Source: Aptenodytes patagonicus
Taxonomy: Eukaryota > Chordata > Aves > Sphenisciformes > Spheniscidae
Assembly (NCBI RefSeq): GCF_965638725.1
Contig: NC_134956.1
Location: 620,001-684,000, forward strand
DNA length: 64,000 nt
Direction of reading: 5' to 3'
A program made the translations under genes and the position numbers. A model generated the notes under the pieces. That model did no database searches and was not told the origin of the DNA. It saw nothing but the letters and a program-made list of their open reading frames with translations. Below are positions 13,101 to 25,616 of this stretch, piece by piece (the first letter of the stretch is position 1; every line of letters starts with the position of its first letter).

Positions 13101-16100
13101 ATTACAAGCCTTATGTATCCTGGTTTCCTAGGAACTTCCTCCTTGAACAGAAAGTTGTTTTTTCAGTTGTGCTAAAAACCGGAACACTGAAAGACTAACA
13201 GAGATGCCAAAGGTGGCACCTATAACTTAGTAAATGCCATGTGTGAACTCTGGCTATCACCTTCAAGGCTTTTCATTTACGGTAGACTTATGATCTATCA
13301 TATAGTACCCATTAATTTAAAGGGAAAGATTTGAAAAAAGCTATGAGAATAAATGATCGTATATCACTAGCAAAAGAAGTGATCCATAGCTGTTTCCTAC
13401 CAGTGAAGGTGTCATTTATTTCAGTGAATAATGGGGTTCAACTGATGCTGAAACCTAAACATTTCCTCTGATTTCCACAGGTATCCTTCGATCGACTCTC
13501 CAAAGTTATGGTCTAGGGTTTTGGGTGCTGCTAATGAATGTTGCAGGTTTTCAGCAACTTTGCAAAGTGCCAGTGGATTCTTTTCGCATTTTGCCTTGCA
13601 AAAGCATGGGGGGGAAATATCACAGTAAGTTAAGATAGCAAAGAGAAGTATTGAAGACTTGTTTAAGGTCAAAACAGAAAACTCAGATTTCCAGAAGAGT
13701 GCTGTCTCTCCACTCTCTGTGGAGTTTTAGCTGGGCTTTTTTGGGTAATTCATGCTTAGTGATGACACTGTTTTAGAAATGAGCCTGGTTCTATAGCTAC
13801 TTAGATCAATATTCTGCCTTACAGAATAAGGCAGAGGATATATGACATACGTGTGCTACTAATCTAGCAATACTAACTTAAAATACCTAATTTTTAGTGA
13901 TAAGTACTGGTTCTTGTGCCTCACAGCATTGTACCTATTAATACTGAACAGCGGAACCTCTATTTTTGAGAACAGCAAAGACACTGCATTGAACTTCTGG
14001 GAACGTGAAGGTCCGTAATTCAACAAACAAGACAGAAAGGGGAGAAGGGGGAAGGCAGGGAGCAGGGAACTAATTCTGCAGCTGTCTCATTAAATGTGTC
14101 CAAAGCATGCACTAACACAACTCCTATTTGAACTCATTGTCTTGAAATGACTTCTAGCATATGTTAGGGGCGTTGCATCACATTTCTTTGGTAAAAAGTA
14201 GAAAAGGTTTCCCTAGCGATAAGCAGAATTCAAGACAATCTATTTTTAGTCCCAGGATGCTACTTGGACTGTGTTTTCGTATTATATGTCATTTCAAATT
14301 TTTTGACTGAAGTCATAGTATGTGGATAATAGATGAGGTATGTTCTTACGGTGAAATCTTGCTCCAAGTAGCCTATTTTTCTTTTTAACTTTAATTTCAG
14401 TTTAACACAGGTTTGAAAATTAACAGTAACAACTACATTTCTCCCATTCCCCACCTAGAGATTTAGGATGCTTTGAATAATTTCCTAAATTTAAAACTAA
14501 GGGGGTTTTTTTCATTATTGTCAAGCCTTTGCTATCAAACCTTTCATTTGATTGCAGAAACACAAACAAACTGAAGACAATATGCCACACCAACATGAAG
14601 ATGGACATTTCAACTTTACTTCTGTTTCGGAGTTCTACGTTCACAACATATTCTTATAATATTACTTATGATATGACTGATATGGAACAAATACATTTCA
14701 GTCATAAGATTAAGTAACAGGTCTTGCCAGAAACAATATTATGAAACTGGGCAGGCTGCATGATCCTATCTGGCCTATGAATGTTTCTTTTACAGTATTT
14801 CATCATTTTCCTTCCTCCTCAGGCCTTCTGAAAAGAAAAATATTCATACTCTGGGCCAATGAGTATGAGGAAGTTGATCAAAATTGAAGATTCCACATAC
14901 AGCTGCCCTTACTCCTTTTGTTGCAACATTTCTATGGTCTTAGGAGAAAACTTTAATCAATTCTGAGGTAAAGACTTTCAAATATAACAGCTTTTTAAAA
15001 ATAAATGGGGAGTCTGTATACCATATCTTATATACCATCTTATAGATTGCATCCTGTAAGAAAAACACATGTCAATGGTTCTCGCTGTTGCTACATACCA
15101 AGGAATATCAGGAGCACTCCCACCATAACTTGCAGTGTGAGCGACAGGCTGATAAGAATGATAAGTGGGATGTAGAAAGAAAAAGAAGGTCCTTGCTCCA
15201 TCACAGCTTTCAGCTGGGACGCATTGGCCATCAGCAGGGCAATGTCCAACATGCTCTCCGCAGCGCTCTTCTTATTTGCGTAGTGGTTGATATTCATAGG
15301 TCCATTTCGTTGAAACCACTGTGACGTTCTGTGCTAAAATTGGGAGAGAGGAAAAAGATTATTCACATCTCTCTTAATTGGTGTAGCGAGCGAGAGATCT
15401 CTTGGCCCATCAACTGATTTCTGTAATCATACTGATAGAGTAATAGCGGTACTGAGACTATCAGTACGTCTTTTTCACTGTTACCACTGTCCTCCATCTG
15501 ACAAGGGAGCAGTAAACAGTGTCTGTACTGCGCTCCGGCAGATGCACTTTTTCCAGCTTGTAGGATCAGCCTAAACATCAGTATGAGTCTACCCTGGGAA
15601 AAGGAAAGATTGAAAAAGCTGAAAAATTTGTACTGAGGCAAGTTGGGAGGGAAAAACCACTGCAAAACAATCAAGCAAGCAACAGATTCTTGTAACTAAT
15701 TTACTCCTAAAGGCATACTTAAAAATACAAATATTTATTAAATTTACCCTCTGTCATCACACATCTACATAGTTCCTTAATTACTCATAAGTCTTATTTT
15801 GAGGATACAAATACACAAATACATTAAGAGTAAGCTTTTTCTAGCTGACTTCTTTAAACCTACTTCTTAGAGACCTTTTTACTGCACAGATGTGTTCCCG
15901 CTTGCCAGAAAATACTGAGGAAAGTCTCTCGCTTTGAAGGTTAGTTCAAATGCAGAAAACGCCCTCTAATTACTCTCTTCAGCAGCAGTCATAACTATCA
16001 AATTTCCAACTCCAAAGCCAGGTTTGCCACTGTCCAGACCTAAAAGCGTCCTTTCAAATAGGACAGATATTGATGCATATGGCAAACACATTGCCCGTTT

Positions 16101-19100
16101 TTCCAGGGCATTCAAATACCAAACTTGACCTATTTTCACCAGACACATTGTAATCAACCATGGCCTAAATATTTTACTGAGTGAAAAATGTCATGGGGCA
16201 GCAGCAGACTTTTTTCTGCAAAGAGAAGGAAGCCATGTAATCGTAGCTTCGCGCTGACGGCTTCGTTACTGAGACCAAGCTCCCGGGAAGAAAATGGCTC
16301 TGAGACGGATACTGACTTCAGTCAGGAAGAACTCGATACTCATTTGGTTTTGTCTATATCCCACAATCTAAAATGCAATTTGGCTGGGGAATCTGTCCCA
16401 CATTCGTCACCTTTTCTCTCCCCAAGGGGAGCCTCCTCTTCCCACCCCCCTGCCCCGTTAAACCGCTATAGCATTTGGATGCTTCAGAAAAAACACTGTA
16501 ATTCTAGTATACCATCCACCAAAGGCACTAAACCAGGTGTAGATGTTTATTTCCTTATGGAAAGCAGCATGGAATATATGCTGGCAGTACTCAGTAGAAA
16601 AATCCAGACTAACATTTTTCACTGTTTATTGTACAGTAAAAAGCCAAACACACACATTTAGCTCTTGGCTACCTAATGCTAGCAGTGTAAGAGGGGACGA
16701 GGAACTATGTGTGTAATAGCAGAATTCACTTTCTGGGCGTGAATTTAAAAGAAACTCTTCTCAGTAGACTGTAGAATTAATATGATCTATTTTGTCACAA
16801 GTTCATAGTAGAGGAAGTTTTTTCCTATGCCTAGCAGCTAATTAACTCCTTCCTGCCAAAAATACTGACTTTGAAATATCTATTGGGTCTACGAGGCTGC
16901 AGTGTGTAACACAGGCAAAAACTACATGGGTAGCTGTGACTCAGTTCTTAATCCTGATGGAAGGGGACTGCAGTGAAAACATGACGACCGGTTCCTTTGT
17001 TTTCACTCGATGTAGGAATGTGATCATGTTTGACATGGCTTTTTTTTTTTTTAACTATACAAAAGAGTAAATAGTCTGGGCTACAACTCCCTTTCAGTTA
17101 CATCTGTGACTACACGATGTAAGACAGTTTCTATATAAACAACAGAATATCATCTTTTCTTTTTCCTGGGGAAATGTCCTGCTGCACTTTTAGGACCTTG
17201 CTGTTTGCTAATTTTCTGTATGGTCAAGTTGCAGGTGGAGATAGCGGGCTATGGCCTTTGAACCGCGGTGGAAGCAAAGGTTTTGAGTCATTTCCCAACT
17301 CCAACAAATGGAGAAGACTTTTCAAAGTCGGGTGCTGCTAAGGCAAACTGAGGCAAAACTTCTTATTCCTGGAATGACAACTCAGCTATTTACTATGTTT
17401 AGATTCTAAAAAATGGCATTTTACTCTGTTAAGAGGCTTTCAGCTACCACTCCTGAAAGCAGACCAGTTCAGAATAGGAACTAGGCATAAGGAGAACTGA
17501 AATGTTGGTTCTACTGTACAGAGCTTTTTCTCAGCCTGTGATCTTGCCTTCTGCCAGGAAAAAGGACATGTAATCACAAAAGCCCCAGAAACAACCATTT
17601 CCCATCTCCTGATTGAGAAATGGAACCTCCAGACTCATGCTGGAAAACCGTAAAACAAAAAAAAATGCAAATTAGCCTTGCCCTCTGGAAGGAAGTTGAA
17701 GGCAACTGCCAAAAGTATTGAAACAAATGCAGTCGGTACTATGGCAGCAATTTTTAAGATCAGACTACGTGTTACACAGCAATATATAGACAGGCAATGA
17801 AAGAAGAGCTGTTGCCTTAACCTCAGGATAATGACAGTCATGTGCAACAGAAATTATACAGGAACTTTGTTATGTGGTTTTATGGTTTCAGGGAGATTCC
17901 AAGCATGTGGCAACACGTGCAGCCCGCAGCACCAAACGACACCTACTATGCTGTTATCACCTGCAGGGCTGCAGAGAGGGAAAGTGAAACTTCTGGAGAT
18001 TTTCTAGGATGCATGTAAAATAAGGCTTTTCCTGCAGGTGTCACTTGGCAAGAGAACAGTGACACATTTCACGTGACCTGCTTCAGTCTCAACGTAATCA
18101 AAACACCTCATTACACACTTTCAACATTCAAATTACCTGGTACAGACAAGCTGATCCCTTCAGTTGGTGTCACCAAATGAGTCTGAGGAAAAACAGCATG
18201 TGCGTTCACACATGTGTGCGTAAGAGCCAGGTGTAGCTGGAAGTGCTGTATCTTCCTTTCCCTGTCAGTAACAGCCTGCCCTCAGGTCTCCCATTGCCCG
18301 CAAAGCATCAACCTCTGAGCAGAACAACCTGCCGTGCTAGTCTACGCACCGTTATGAAAAGGAGGGGAGTGAAAAGCCTCCCCCTCTTGCTCCATCTGTG
18401 ACTGGAAGAGCTTATTTTCACAGTGACACGGTGCTGTCCCCACAGACAGTACCGCTCCGCGTCTCCGCATAGCCGCAGGGTTTGTTTGCTTGCCCAGAGC
18501 ACTGCAGTTTGCAAGGATAAAGCTAAGATATTACGTCAGAAGCTGGCACTTCTTTGCTTCTGTAAGGCCAAACCTTCACACCAGGACTGAACGGTATTGG
18601 ATACGTAGTCTCACGGTGTTGGTACAGACTTTGCCGCTGCTTTGCTTCACTCGTCGTTTCAACAGTACACCCAGAAGAACTGAGTCCCTTTGAAATACAG
18701 GAAGGATTTATTCATTACATTTATTAAAAAATAAATAGAAGTGGCACTGAGGCGAATGTCCTTACATGCCGAGTTTCATGAATCGCGTCTAAGACCCACC
18801 TGGTGATTCAACAGGAAGGAAACAGCACTGAAAATGGAAACATTTGAAAACAAATAATAAAGTATCTTTGCTAAATACAGTAACTCGTTACAGTAAGGAT
18901 TTCTGCTTCTATTACAGCATTAAATCGCTACTTGTGACAAAATTTATGGGGCTGTTTGTTCAACAGAGTATTTATCAAACACTAGTGACTGCTGAAGTAG
19001 TCAAATTAACGGCTGGAAGTCTGACCAAAAAAAAAGAAAGCCCCAAAGTAATTTTTTTTTTCTTGTCCAATTTGACCCGAGTTTCCCAAAATGTACCAGT

Positions 19101-22100
19101 TAGTCTGTCCAGAGAAGACAGGTGGGTTTTTTGACATGCCAGCCATCTGTAATCCACAGAGAAAAAACCCACTGGTGAAAATGACACCTATTTTGCATTT
19201 GTATTTAGAACTTGGTTATGTTCATTCCTGTCGCTCTGCCCTATGAATGGAGGAGAAAAGAAATAATTTGGATTTTGAGTGTGAGCTTTTAGGATTCATT
19301 CCCTCTCTCTTGGTATGTTCCTAGGTACTTTACTCAGCTTCTTAAATGTATTCCACCATATATATATGTTCCCCTAAAGAGATTGATATAAGAAAATCTA
19401 AAAAAAAGCCAAAACAAAAGCCCCACAAAAACTGTAAAAGGCAAATATTGCCTGAACCAATAGGGCCTTGAAATTTCCAAGTTAAGAGTCAGATCTGTTA
19501 TGAACACTGAATTTACTGTTCTTGTAATGAGGTTAACAGATACTTGCAGTAGCACAAGACTGGTTACTGTTTTCTTCTTAAATGCCACTAGAAAACCAGT
19601 ATTTTGCAGTTAGGAAGGTGAACTTGCAATTTCCCAAATGAATACTTAGAACCAGAAACTGCAAAGTATAAGCCAGAAGTACAGCCTGGGTCGCTTTAAT
19701 TTTGATTTGCAATTTGTAATTGCAGCTACTTAATATCAGCTGGGACTGCAGGACCCAGAGCTCAACATGTTTTGCATGTCGGGCCCAGGGTCTCATATAT
19801 GGGTTCTGAAAACATACAAATACTCATTTTAGTATTGGTACAGTATTAGCACTAAATACTTTTGTGGCATTCTACCTTTAACTCATTATGCAGCCTTATA
19901 AAGGCAGAATGCCTTTATTAAATACAGGAGACCCACAGTTTTGTATGGGATAATTGGGAAAATAATGCTGATCATTATTTTTATATTCCAAAAAAGGTTT
20001 CTAAGAACTGTGCTTCAGATTAATAACACCTCCCTTAAGCTGTCAGAAGGTTCTTTGCCTTCAATTACACTTACTCTGAAATACAGTCTTCACAGATTTT
20101 GGCTTGCTCTAACCCTGCATACAGCTTTCTTTCTATTTTAGGGGATTACTGCAATTTTATGGTGCTTTTAGACACTTTTAAGAGCCAACAAGCTTTGATT
20201 CAAAATGAGATTGGACAAGCTTGTTGATCAGTATGACCTCTGGGTTTGTAATGTCATGGAGCAAGCTTCCTTAAATTCTTGTGTTTAGGGACAGTCCCAA
20301 TTTTAAAATAATGGAAACTTGCTATGTAATAATGAGGCTGTGTAAACATAAGGCTGAGTCATACTGATCTTACAGTGGACTGTTCTTTACTGTGTTTTGC
20401 AATATAGTCTTTCTAATCAAAACTGTTAAAAAGATGCTAAAAAGCAAAACAAACAAAAGTTTAAAAAGTAATTTTCTAAGTTTTTGATGTATTCACCTTT
20501 ACGAAAAATACTGCACGGCAAACTTCTCCAGATCTTTTAGTGGTAATTTCACGTTCAGGAAAAATTCCAGTTATATCAAAAAAGAGAAGGATCAGACATA
20601 AAAGGAATAATACAGGACTAAAAGAGAACACAAGTTCAGAACTTCACTTTTATTTTTTTCTAAGATCAACCCTACAGTCACAGAAATGAACTAGCAACTT
20701 TATACAATTATTTAATAATCCTCATAGATGTGGAATTTCTGTCCACATCTCCGTCACCTACATACTGAAAATTTAATGGGCCATATGTGGCCACTCTGAA
20801 ATTGGACTTCCCCTCTGTCTCAGAGATTTTGCTGATCTAAAAATACAGGGAAAATATTCTACAAGGAAAAGAAATATTCTTCCAACAAAAATATTTTAAG
20901 CTATATCAGTTATGTAATAGATGATTAGATCCTCTGTACACCTCCTCAGAAGGTATTATTTCTTTTCCCCCAATAAAACATTAGATCACTTGTTCAGCTT
21001 AGCACTGACTCGGAGAGAAAAAACCCTACATCATCAGTTACAATTCCTGTCAGAATTTCATTGGGGGGGGGAGGGGGGAGGAATCTGTCCATCCAAGTAC
21101 CAACCTAGCGTAACACTAACTAGCTTGCCAGACTTCTGCAATCACATCTCGAGACAGTATGGTTGCAGGCAATTAAAAAAAAAAAAAACAGAAAGGGAAA
21201 AACTCAGCCTGTGTTTGTATTTCATAGACAGCATCGATTTTCTAGCACTTTTAAAAGCCTATACTTAAGAAGAGACAATTTCTATACAGACAGGCAGAAA
21301 ATGCAAGGATGACTACATTAAGAAAAAAAAGTGGTAACCATGCTGATTCCTGAGAGCTAAAAAGTTAGTGTAAAAAAAGGGGAAAGTACAGTCATGTTAG
21401 CTCAGGGCAGAGCGCTATTTTCCTAAAGCTACAGTGGCTCCAGGACTATAGAATATTTTTACTCATTAATGACTTAAAATAATCAGCACACCTGATGACT
21501 AACTTTGTGAAATGAAGTAATAACTTAAACTTCTTCGTACAGCTATTTAAATAGAAGCTTTCTCCTGTATGACTTTTTTTCTGTCTTGCGTTACTACTAG
21601 CAGTAAGTTACTACTTACTGCTCATTTCAGTGATTTGGTCTTATAACACTATTTCTCACAACTGGACTGTGGGCCGCCTATCTTGTGTTGTTAAAGCACT
21701 GTTTGTTTATTCTAGCTACTTAAAAAACAAGCAAACAAAAACTTACCACCAATAGTTTCAATATTTGGAGTACATCGAATACTCCAAATTCAATTTGATA
21801 TAAGTAATGCTTTAGAACATTCCATTTCATTCTATATGCAGTAAAATAATTCCAAGTTCCTACAAATTTGAAGTTTGTTACTTGCAGTATGATGCCAAGA
21901 AACTGCCATGTCCCAAAATTACTTACGAATTTATATACAATCTTGAACACATTTTTAGTAATAACATGACTATAATAGAAGCCAACTATTTCAGAGCTGT
22001 TCTTTTGCACTATCCAATTCTTGTTCACCTTTTTCATAGTTCTTCTTTAACTCTTTCAACTAGCATTTCCTGTTATCTTGGAAACGTTAAGCTAGATTTT

Positions 22101-24413
22101 ACAACACGGTCAATCTAGACTGTTTCAATATGGACCATGAACACGGAAAGCAAATAGAGGAAGATGAGAAAACAGTTACTATCTGTATTTGTATGAACAG
22201 ATCCTTTGCAGAAATGGCCAGACACTTCTGCCAAGTGTAATTATTCACATTTGTCAGTGAGGTGTGCCAGGCCAACCCAGTATTAGAAGCAAGGAATTTC
22301 TTGCTTCTAAAAGCTTGACAGCTGCTAAGAAAATTTATCCAAATTAATGATGGAGTTAAAATAAACCCCATTAAACCACTGTGTGACCACTCATTCAGAA
22401 TTACAGTGTGCTTAACTAGTCTTTTTTTAATTCGCGTGCTTTGAATGCTTTGAAGGTAAGACAACTATATCTGCATTTCATGTCAGCTCTTCTGTAAGAG
22501 AAGGTAGCAGTCTATTGCTGAAGATGTGCAAGAGAATCTATTTTGAGGAGAGGGCAGAGGCTAGGATGAGCAGTAAGCAAACCGGGGTGGTCCAAGTTGC
22601 GATGCCTGCGAGCATTCCTAAAAGCAGACACTTAACGCACTTTCGACTCCAATCCTGAAGATTTAGGCACCTGTGGATTTGGGGCCTCTCCAGGTTTAGT
22701 TGGCTGCTGAGTTGGGCCGTTCTTTTGTTTGTGCGAACTGTGAACTTGGTCAGATTTTTTAAGGTATCTCCTATTCACAGATTGGTTTTTGAGAAATCTG
22801 TCCCCATCTGTTTTACCTTGCATATACTTCTTTTTTTTTGGTGATAAAATGAAAAAAAGTGTCTGTAAAGTTCTCTGAAGTGCTACTGTATACGTATAAT
22901 ATGATACAATATTACATCTCGCTGCTTATTCTTTATATGGCACTCATATAGAACTTGCAGTTTTTATGGGAAAGATGTAACAAAATGATGATTGCTTGCA
23001 ACTGAAGATGAAGTAAAACAGGAAAGTTGCAGAAAAATTCTTGGAGCAGACCAAGTTAGAAAAAAAAAAATCCCCATGACTAGTTCTTGTGATGCAATCA
23101 CAACTCTATGTTAATAAAAAAAGAAAATTGCTGAGAAGTCAGTGGCTTAAAGGAAACCCCTTCAGGCCACCAGTTTGACCCGCGTATCCCAGCCTTGATT
23201 CTCTTTAGGCACTTTCCAGGATTTATTAAAACCAGGTATTTTTTTTCTTGGTATGATATTCATGACTACGAGGGTTTGTCAGGAAGGGAGGGAAGAAGGA
23301 CAGGTCTGCTACACAATCAGTCCATTCTGCCTGCAACCAGAAAATTTTACCAGTGACGCAGAAGGTGGTTTAGTACAACTGTTTCTATGTGGCAGAGTCT
23401 TAGGTTGGAATAAGAGTTGCTTTTTAGTTCAGTCCCTTCCAAAACAACATAAAAGATGCTCTTTTACCAGCCTGGGTTTTCAGATAAGTGGCGGGCTTGG
23501 AAAACATCCTTTATGCGTAAACAGAATATGGGATTAAATGCTTGGCGATGTTTTGACTACACGGAGTAGTAAAAAGCTGGGTATTTCTCTTCTTGTTTTT
23601 ATTTGGATTACTGTATGGAAAAAAACCACACAGGCCCAACCCTTTAAGTAATTCCTCCTACTTTTGTGCTCATTTATCTCCTGTGTAGGTATCCCTGAGT
23701 AACTTTTCCACCCTCTCCCAAGCCACCTGGGCGGAGAAACCCTCCCAGGTTCAGAGTGGTGCCGCTGTGCTCCCAGCAGAGATCTCGGGGGGGGGACACA
23801 CACATCTGGCGACCTTTCAGCTGTCATGTGAAGGAACTAAGGGGTCATCGTGCCAAGGACTAAAGAGGGTTCTCTTTTCAGTCCTTCGTTGGCACTTGCC
23901 TATCTCTGAAGTGAGACAAAACGGGACGCTCGCAGCGGCATCCTTACAAAAACAAGTGCTGAATTAATGGAAGACGTGTAGAAAAAAATAATAATCGCGA
24001 AGTACCGGTTGTAGGAGTGCGGCAGCGGCCAGCACACCGTCATCCCCTTCCCCGGGTCTCCTCCCGCCCGGGCTCAGCGGGAGGGCTCCGCGGGGGCACC
24101 TGCAGCAGCCGCCGCTGCCCCGCAGGCGGCCGGGCGGAGATGGCCCCTGGGCCGCCCCGGCCGCCCCCACGCCTGCCTCGCCGCCGCTGCGAGACCCGCC
24201 GCTTCCCCGGCCCGCTTCCCGGCGGGCTCCGCCGCCTCCTCACGCCCCGCTCCCGCCCGCCATGTCCGGGCGCCGCGGCAAGCCGAGCCCGCTCCCGCCC
24301 TCTGCCCGCCTCAGCCGGCGGGGAGCGCCCCCGGCCCCTACCCGCTCGACGACCGCCGGCTCCGCGCCCTCCGCCTGCCCGTTGAGCTCGTGGGCCTCGC
24401 TGCCGGAGTCCAT
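10016..24413 (-). CDS. NINJ1: Ninjurin-1, three coding exons
   Basis: The coding parts are complement 24,413-24,342, 15,333-15,099 and 10,170-10,016. Together they are 462 nt, giving 153 residues and a TAA stop; mammalian NINJ1 has 152. The product is a small plasma-membrane protein, known as a homophilic adhesion molecule and as the protein that polymerises to rupture the membrane in lytic cell death. Visible features are an N-terminus starting MDSG with ELNG at 9-12, the family signature NHYANKK at 40-46 with its paired lysines, an amphipathic segment at about 47-71, a first membrane helix at about 75-102, the loop KYDLNNPAKHGKLDF at 104-118, and a second membrane helix at about 122-142. 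Intron 1 is about 9.0 kb and intron 2 about 4.9 kb. All four splice junctions are GT/AG and keep frame. Identity rests on near-complete match to the family from residue 40 to 145. NINJ2 is less likely because the loop and second helix match NINJ1. Confidence 0.96.
10171..15098 (-). other. NINJ1: NINJ1 intron 2
   Basis: About 4.9 kb between exons 2 and 3, AT-rich. The longest open frame (142 codons, 10,266-10,694, minus) does not resemble a protein family. I see no repeat element or additional exon. Confidence 0.85.
15099..15333 (-). CDS. NINJ1: NINJ1 coding exon 2
   Basis: The 235-nt exon encodes residues 25-102 plus the first base of codon 103. The acceptor is a pyrimidine-rich tract ending TTTTAG just before CAC; the donor is GTATGT. 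It carries the core of the protein: NHYANKK with the lysine pair (45, 46) corresponding to the functionally important lysines in mammals, the helix SAAESMLDIALLMANASQL, and the first membrane helix ending LLIFL. Residues 25-36 (HRTSQWFQRNGP) fall where mammals have the adhesion motif PPRWGLRNRPIN, but the sequence differs considerably. Confidence 0.96.
15334..24341 (-). other. NINJ1: NINJ1 intron 1
   Basis: About 9.0 kb between exons 1 and 2. It is AT-rich with scattered homopolymers (T13 at 17,040-17,052, A14 at 21,175-21,188, a G-rich tract at 21,063-21,081). Open frames occur, the longest 157 codons at 16,188-16,661 (+), but none resembles a known protein or has supporting splice sites. 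I recognise no CR1 copy within it. Confidence 0.85.
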
Positions 24414-24860
24414 CGCGGCGCCGGGGAGGCCGGTGCGGCCTCGGCCCCAGCCCCGGCTGCCCGCGGGGAGCCCCTTTGTCCCGGCCGGGCCCGGCTCGGC
24501 AGGTCAGGGGCGGGAAGGGCCGCTGGCCGCCGAGGAGAAAGTTTCCAGCGAGGCGGCGACTGTCGGAGCGAGCGCGGCGGCACCCCCCGGTCCCGTCCCT
24601 CCCTCTCCTCAGACACGCCGCCCCGGGGGCCGTCTTTCCCGCCCGCCCCGGGGAGGTTCCCCGCCTGGCGGAGGCAGCCCGCCGCCCCCGCAGGTGAAGG
24701 TTTCCGTGCGGGATGGAGACCCGGGCGGCGGCCGGGCGGGGCCCCGCGCCCGCCCCTGCGGCAGCGGCCTCTTTCCTGCCAAAAACTTGGTTCGGGGTGA
24801 AGTTTCTTCAGCTCCCGCTGAGTTCGGGGCCGAGCGGGGTCTGGGGACCTGAGCGGCTGC
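24010..24860. promoter_or_regulatory. NINJ1: CpG island and likely NINJ1 promoter
   Basis: Base composition changes abruptly to very high GC with dense CpG, then returns to AT-rich sequence on both sides. The island spans NINJ1 exon 1, the start of intron 1 and about 450 bp upstream of the ATG. GGGCGG/CCGCCC-type GC boxes are present, for example around 24,735-24,760. I see no clear TATA box, which fits a CpG-island promoter. Long open frames on both strands here are by-products of high GC. The transcription start is inferred to be between about 24,430 and 24,800 on the minus strand. Confidence 0.8.
24342..24413 (-). CDS. NINJ1: NINJ1 coding exon 1
   Basis: The exon encodes residues 1-24 (24 whole codons, phase 0). 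The ATG at 24,413-24,411 has G at -3 and G at +4, a good initiation context. MDSG and ELNG match the mammalian start. The donor follows CGG as GTAGGG (GT at 24,341-24,340). The exon is very GC-rich and sits inside the CpG island. Residues 13-24 are unlike mammals, as is usual for this poorly conserved N-terminus. The 5' UTR runs toward higher coordinates; its start cannot be fixed. Confidence 0.93.
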
Positions 24861-25089
24861 CTGGCCCGGTCAGCTTGGTTTTGAGACCAAACGTCCAGTG
24901 TCGGCCAAGAGTCATAGTTTGTGCTGTTCTGGGGAGGAGTATAGGCAGTTGGTGCTGAATGCAAATGTTTCATTTTAGAAAACTGTCCTGACAAAATTAA
25001 AGTTGATGGCTAGGGTTTTATTTTAAGAGCGCTCTCATCAGTGTTTTTAGGTTTTCAGTTTCATTATCCTGTGTTTTTTTCCTCCCTAG

Positions 25090-25223
25090 ACTTATCTTCC
25101 CACCTGTACCACGGCAAAGGACTCTCATAAAAACAACTAAAACACACAGGTTTGATGGTGATGGAACATCAGAGGAACACTCGGATGCACAGAAACAACA
25201 CAACTGGCAAAAAGAGCAGTAAA
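25090..25223 (+). other. Possible exon of a divergent transcript
   Basis: The segment is bounded by a strong acceptor (pyrimidine tract ending CCTCCCTAG at 25,081-25,089) and a consensus donor (GTAAGT at 25,224-25,229). It starts about 230 bp outside the NINJ1 CpG island and reads away from NINJ1. One frame (from 25,091) is open for 43 codons, ends with TAA at 25,220-25,222, and has hydrophilic, protein-like composition. A donor-like CAG|GTGAAG at 24,691-24,699 on the same strand could supply a first exon. I do not recognise the peptide. A non-coding divergent RNA is equally plausible. Confidence 0.25.
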
Positions 25224-25554
25224 GTAAGTCTAAAGTATGAAACAAAGCAAAATAATTTAAATTAGATTTTAAAATATTGTTACAAGCAAACCTTCTGCTA
25301 CTTAAATTTAACAGTGTTCAGAGTGAAAAATAAATTAAAAAAAAGATGTGTCTTATATGACCACGTGTAATCTCTCTTAAGGCTAGCAATGAACTGCTCA
25401 TCTGCGCTGAAAATGTTCTTGAGTAGTTGTTCAACGAACCTGTTCCTATGTGTGGTTCCAAACGTATTCCTCAGGTTAACTCCTTCAAAATCTTCTGTGT
25501 TAGGAATCGCTTTTCTCGCTCTCTAAACACAATTAAAGGATATTCTATTTACAG

Positions 25555-25616
25555 GATGTAAATAAACATATAGAATATAAATAAACATACAGAATGTAAA
25601 TATAAATAAATATAAA
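25555..25616. repeat. 19-bp AT-rich tandem repeat
   Basis: Two adjacent 19-bp units at 25,555-25,573 and 25,574-25,592 (consensus RATRTAAATAAACATAYAG) are followed by a third, diverged copy. It is a minor tandem array with no obvious function. Confidence 0.7.

Noticed and set aside
16188..16661. 157-codon frame inside NINJ1 intron 1
   Set aside because: No recognisable domain, no splice support, and a length expected by chance among thousands of frames.
22632..22823. 63-codon hydrophilic minus-strand frame rich in Lys, Pro and Gln
   Set aside because: It looked exon-like, but the flanks show no convincing acceptor or donor and I know no matching protein.
24040..24994. Several long open frames on both strands (up to 218 codons) in the GC-rich island
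   Set aside because: They are low-complexity Pro/Arg/Gly/Ala translations caused by high GC. Only the 24 codons of NINJ1 exon 1 (24,413-24,342) are supported by family match and splice sites.
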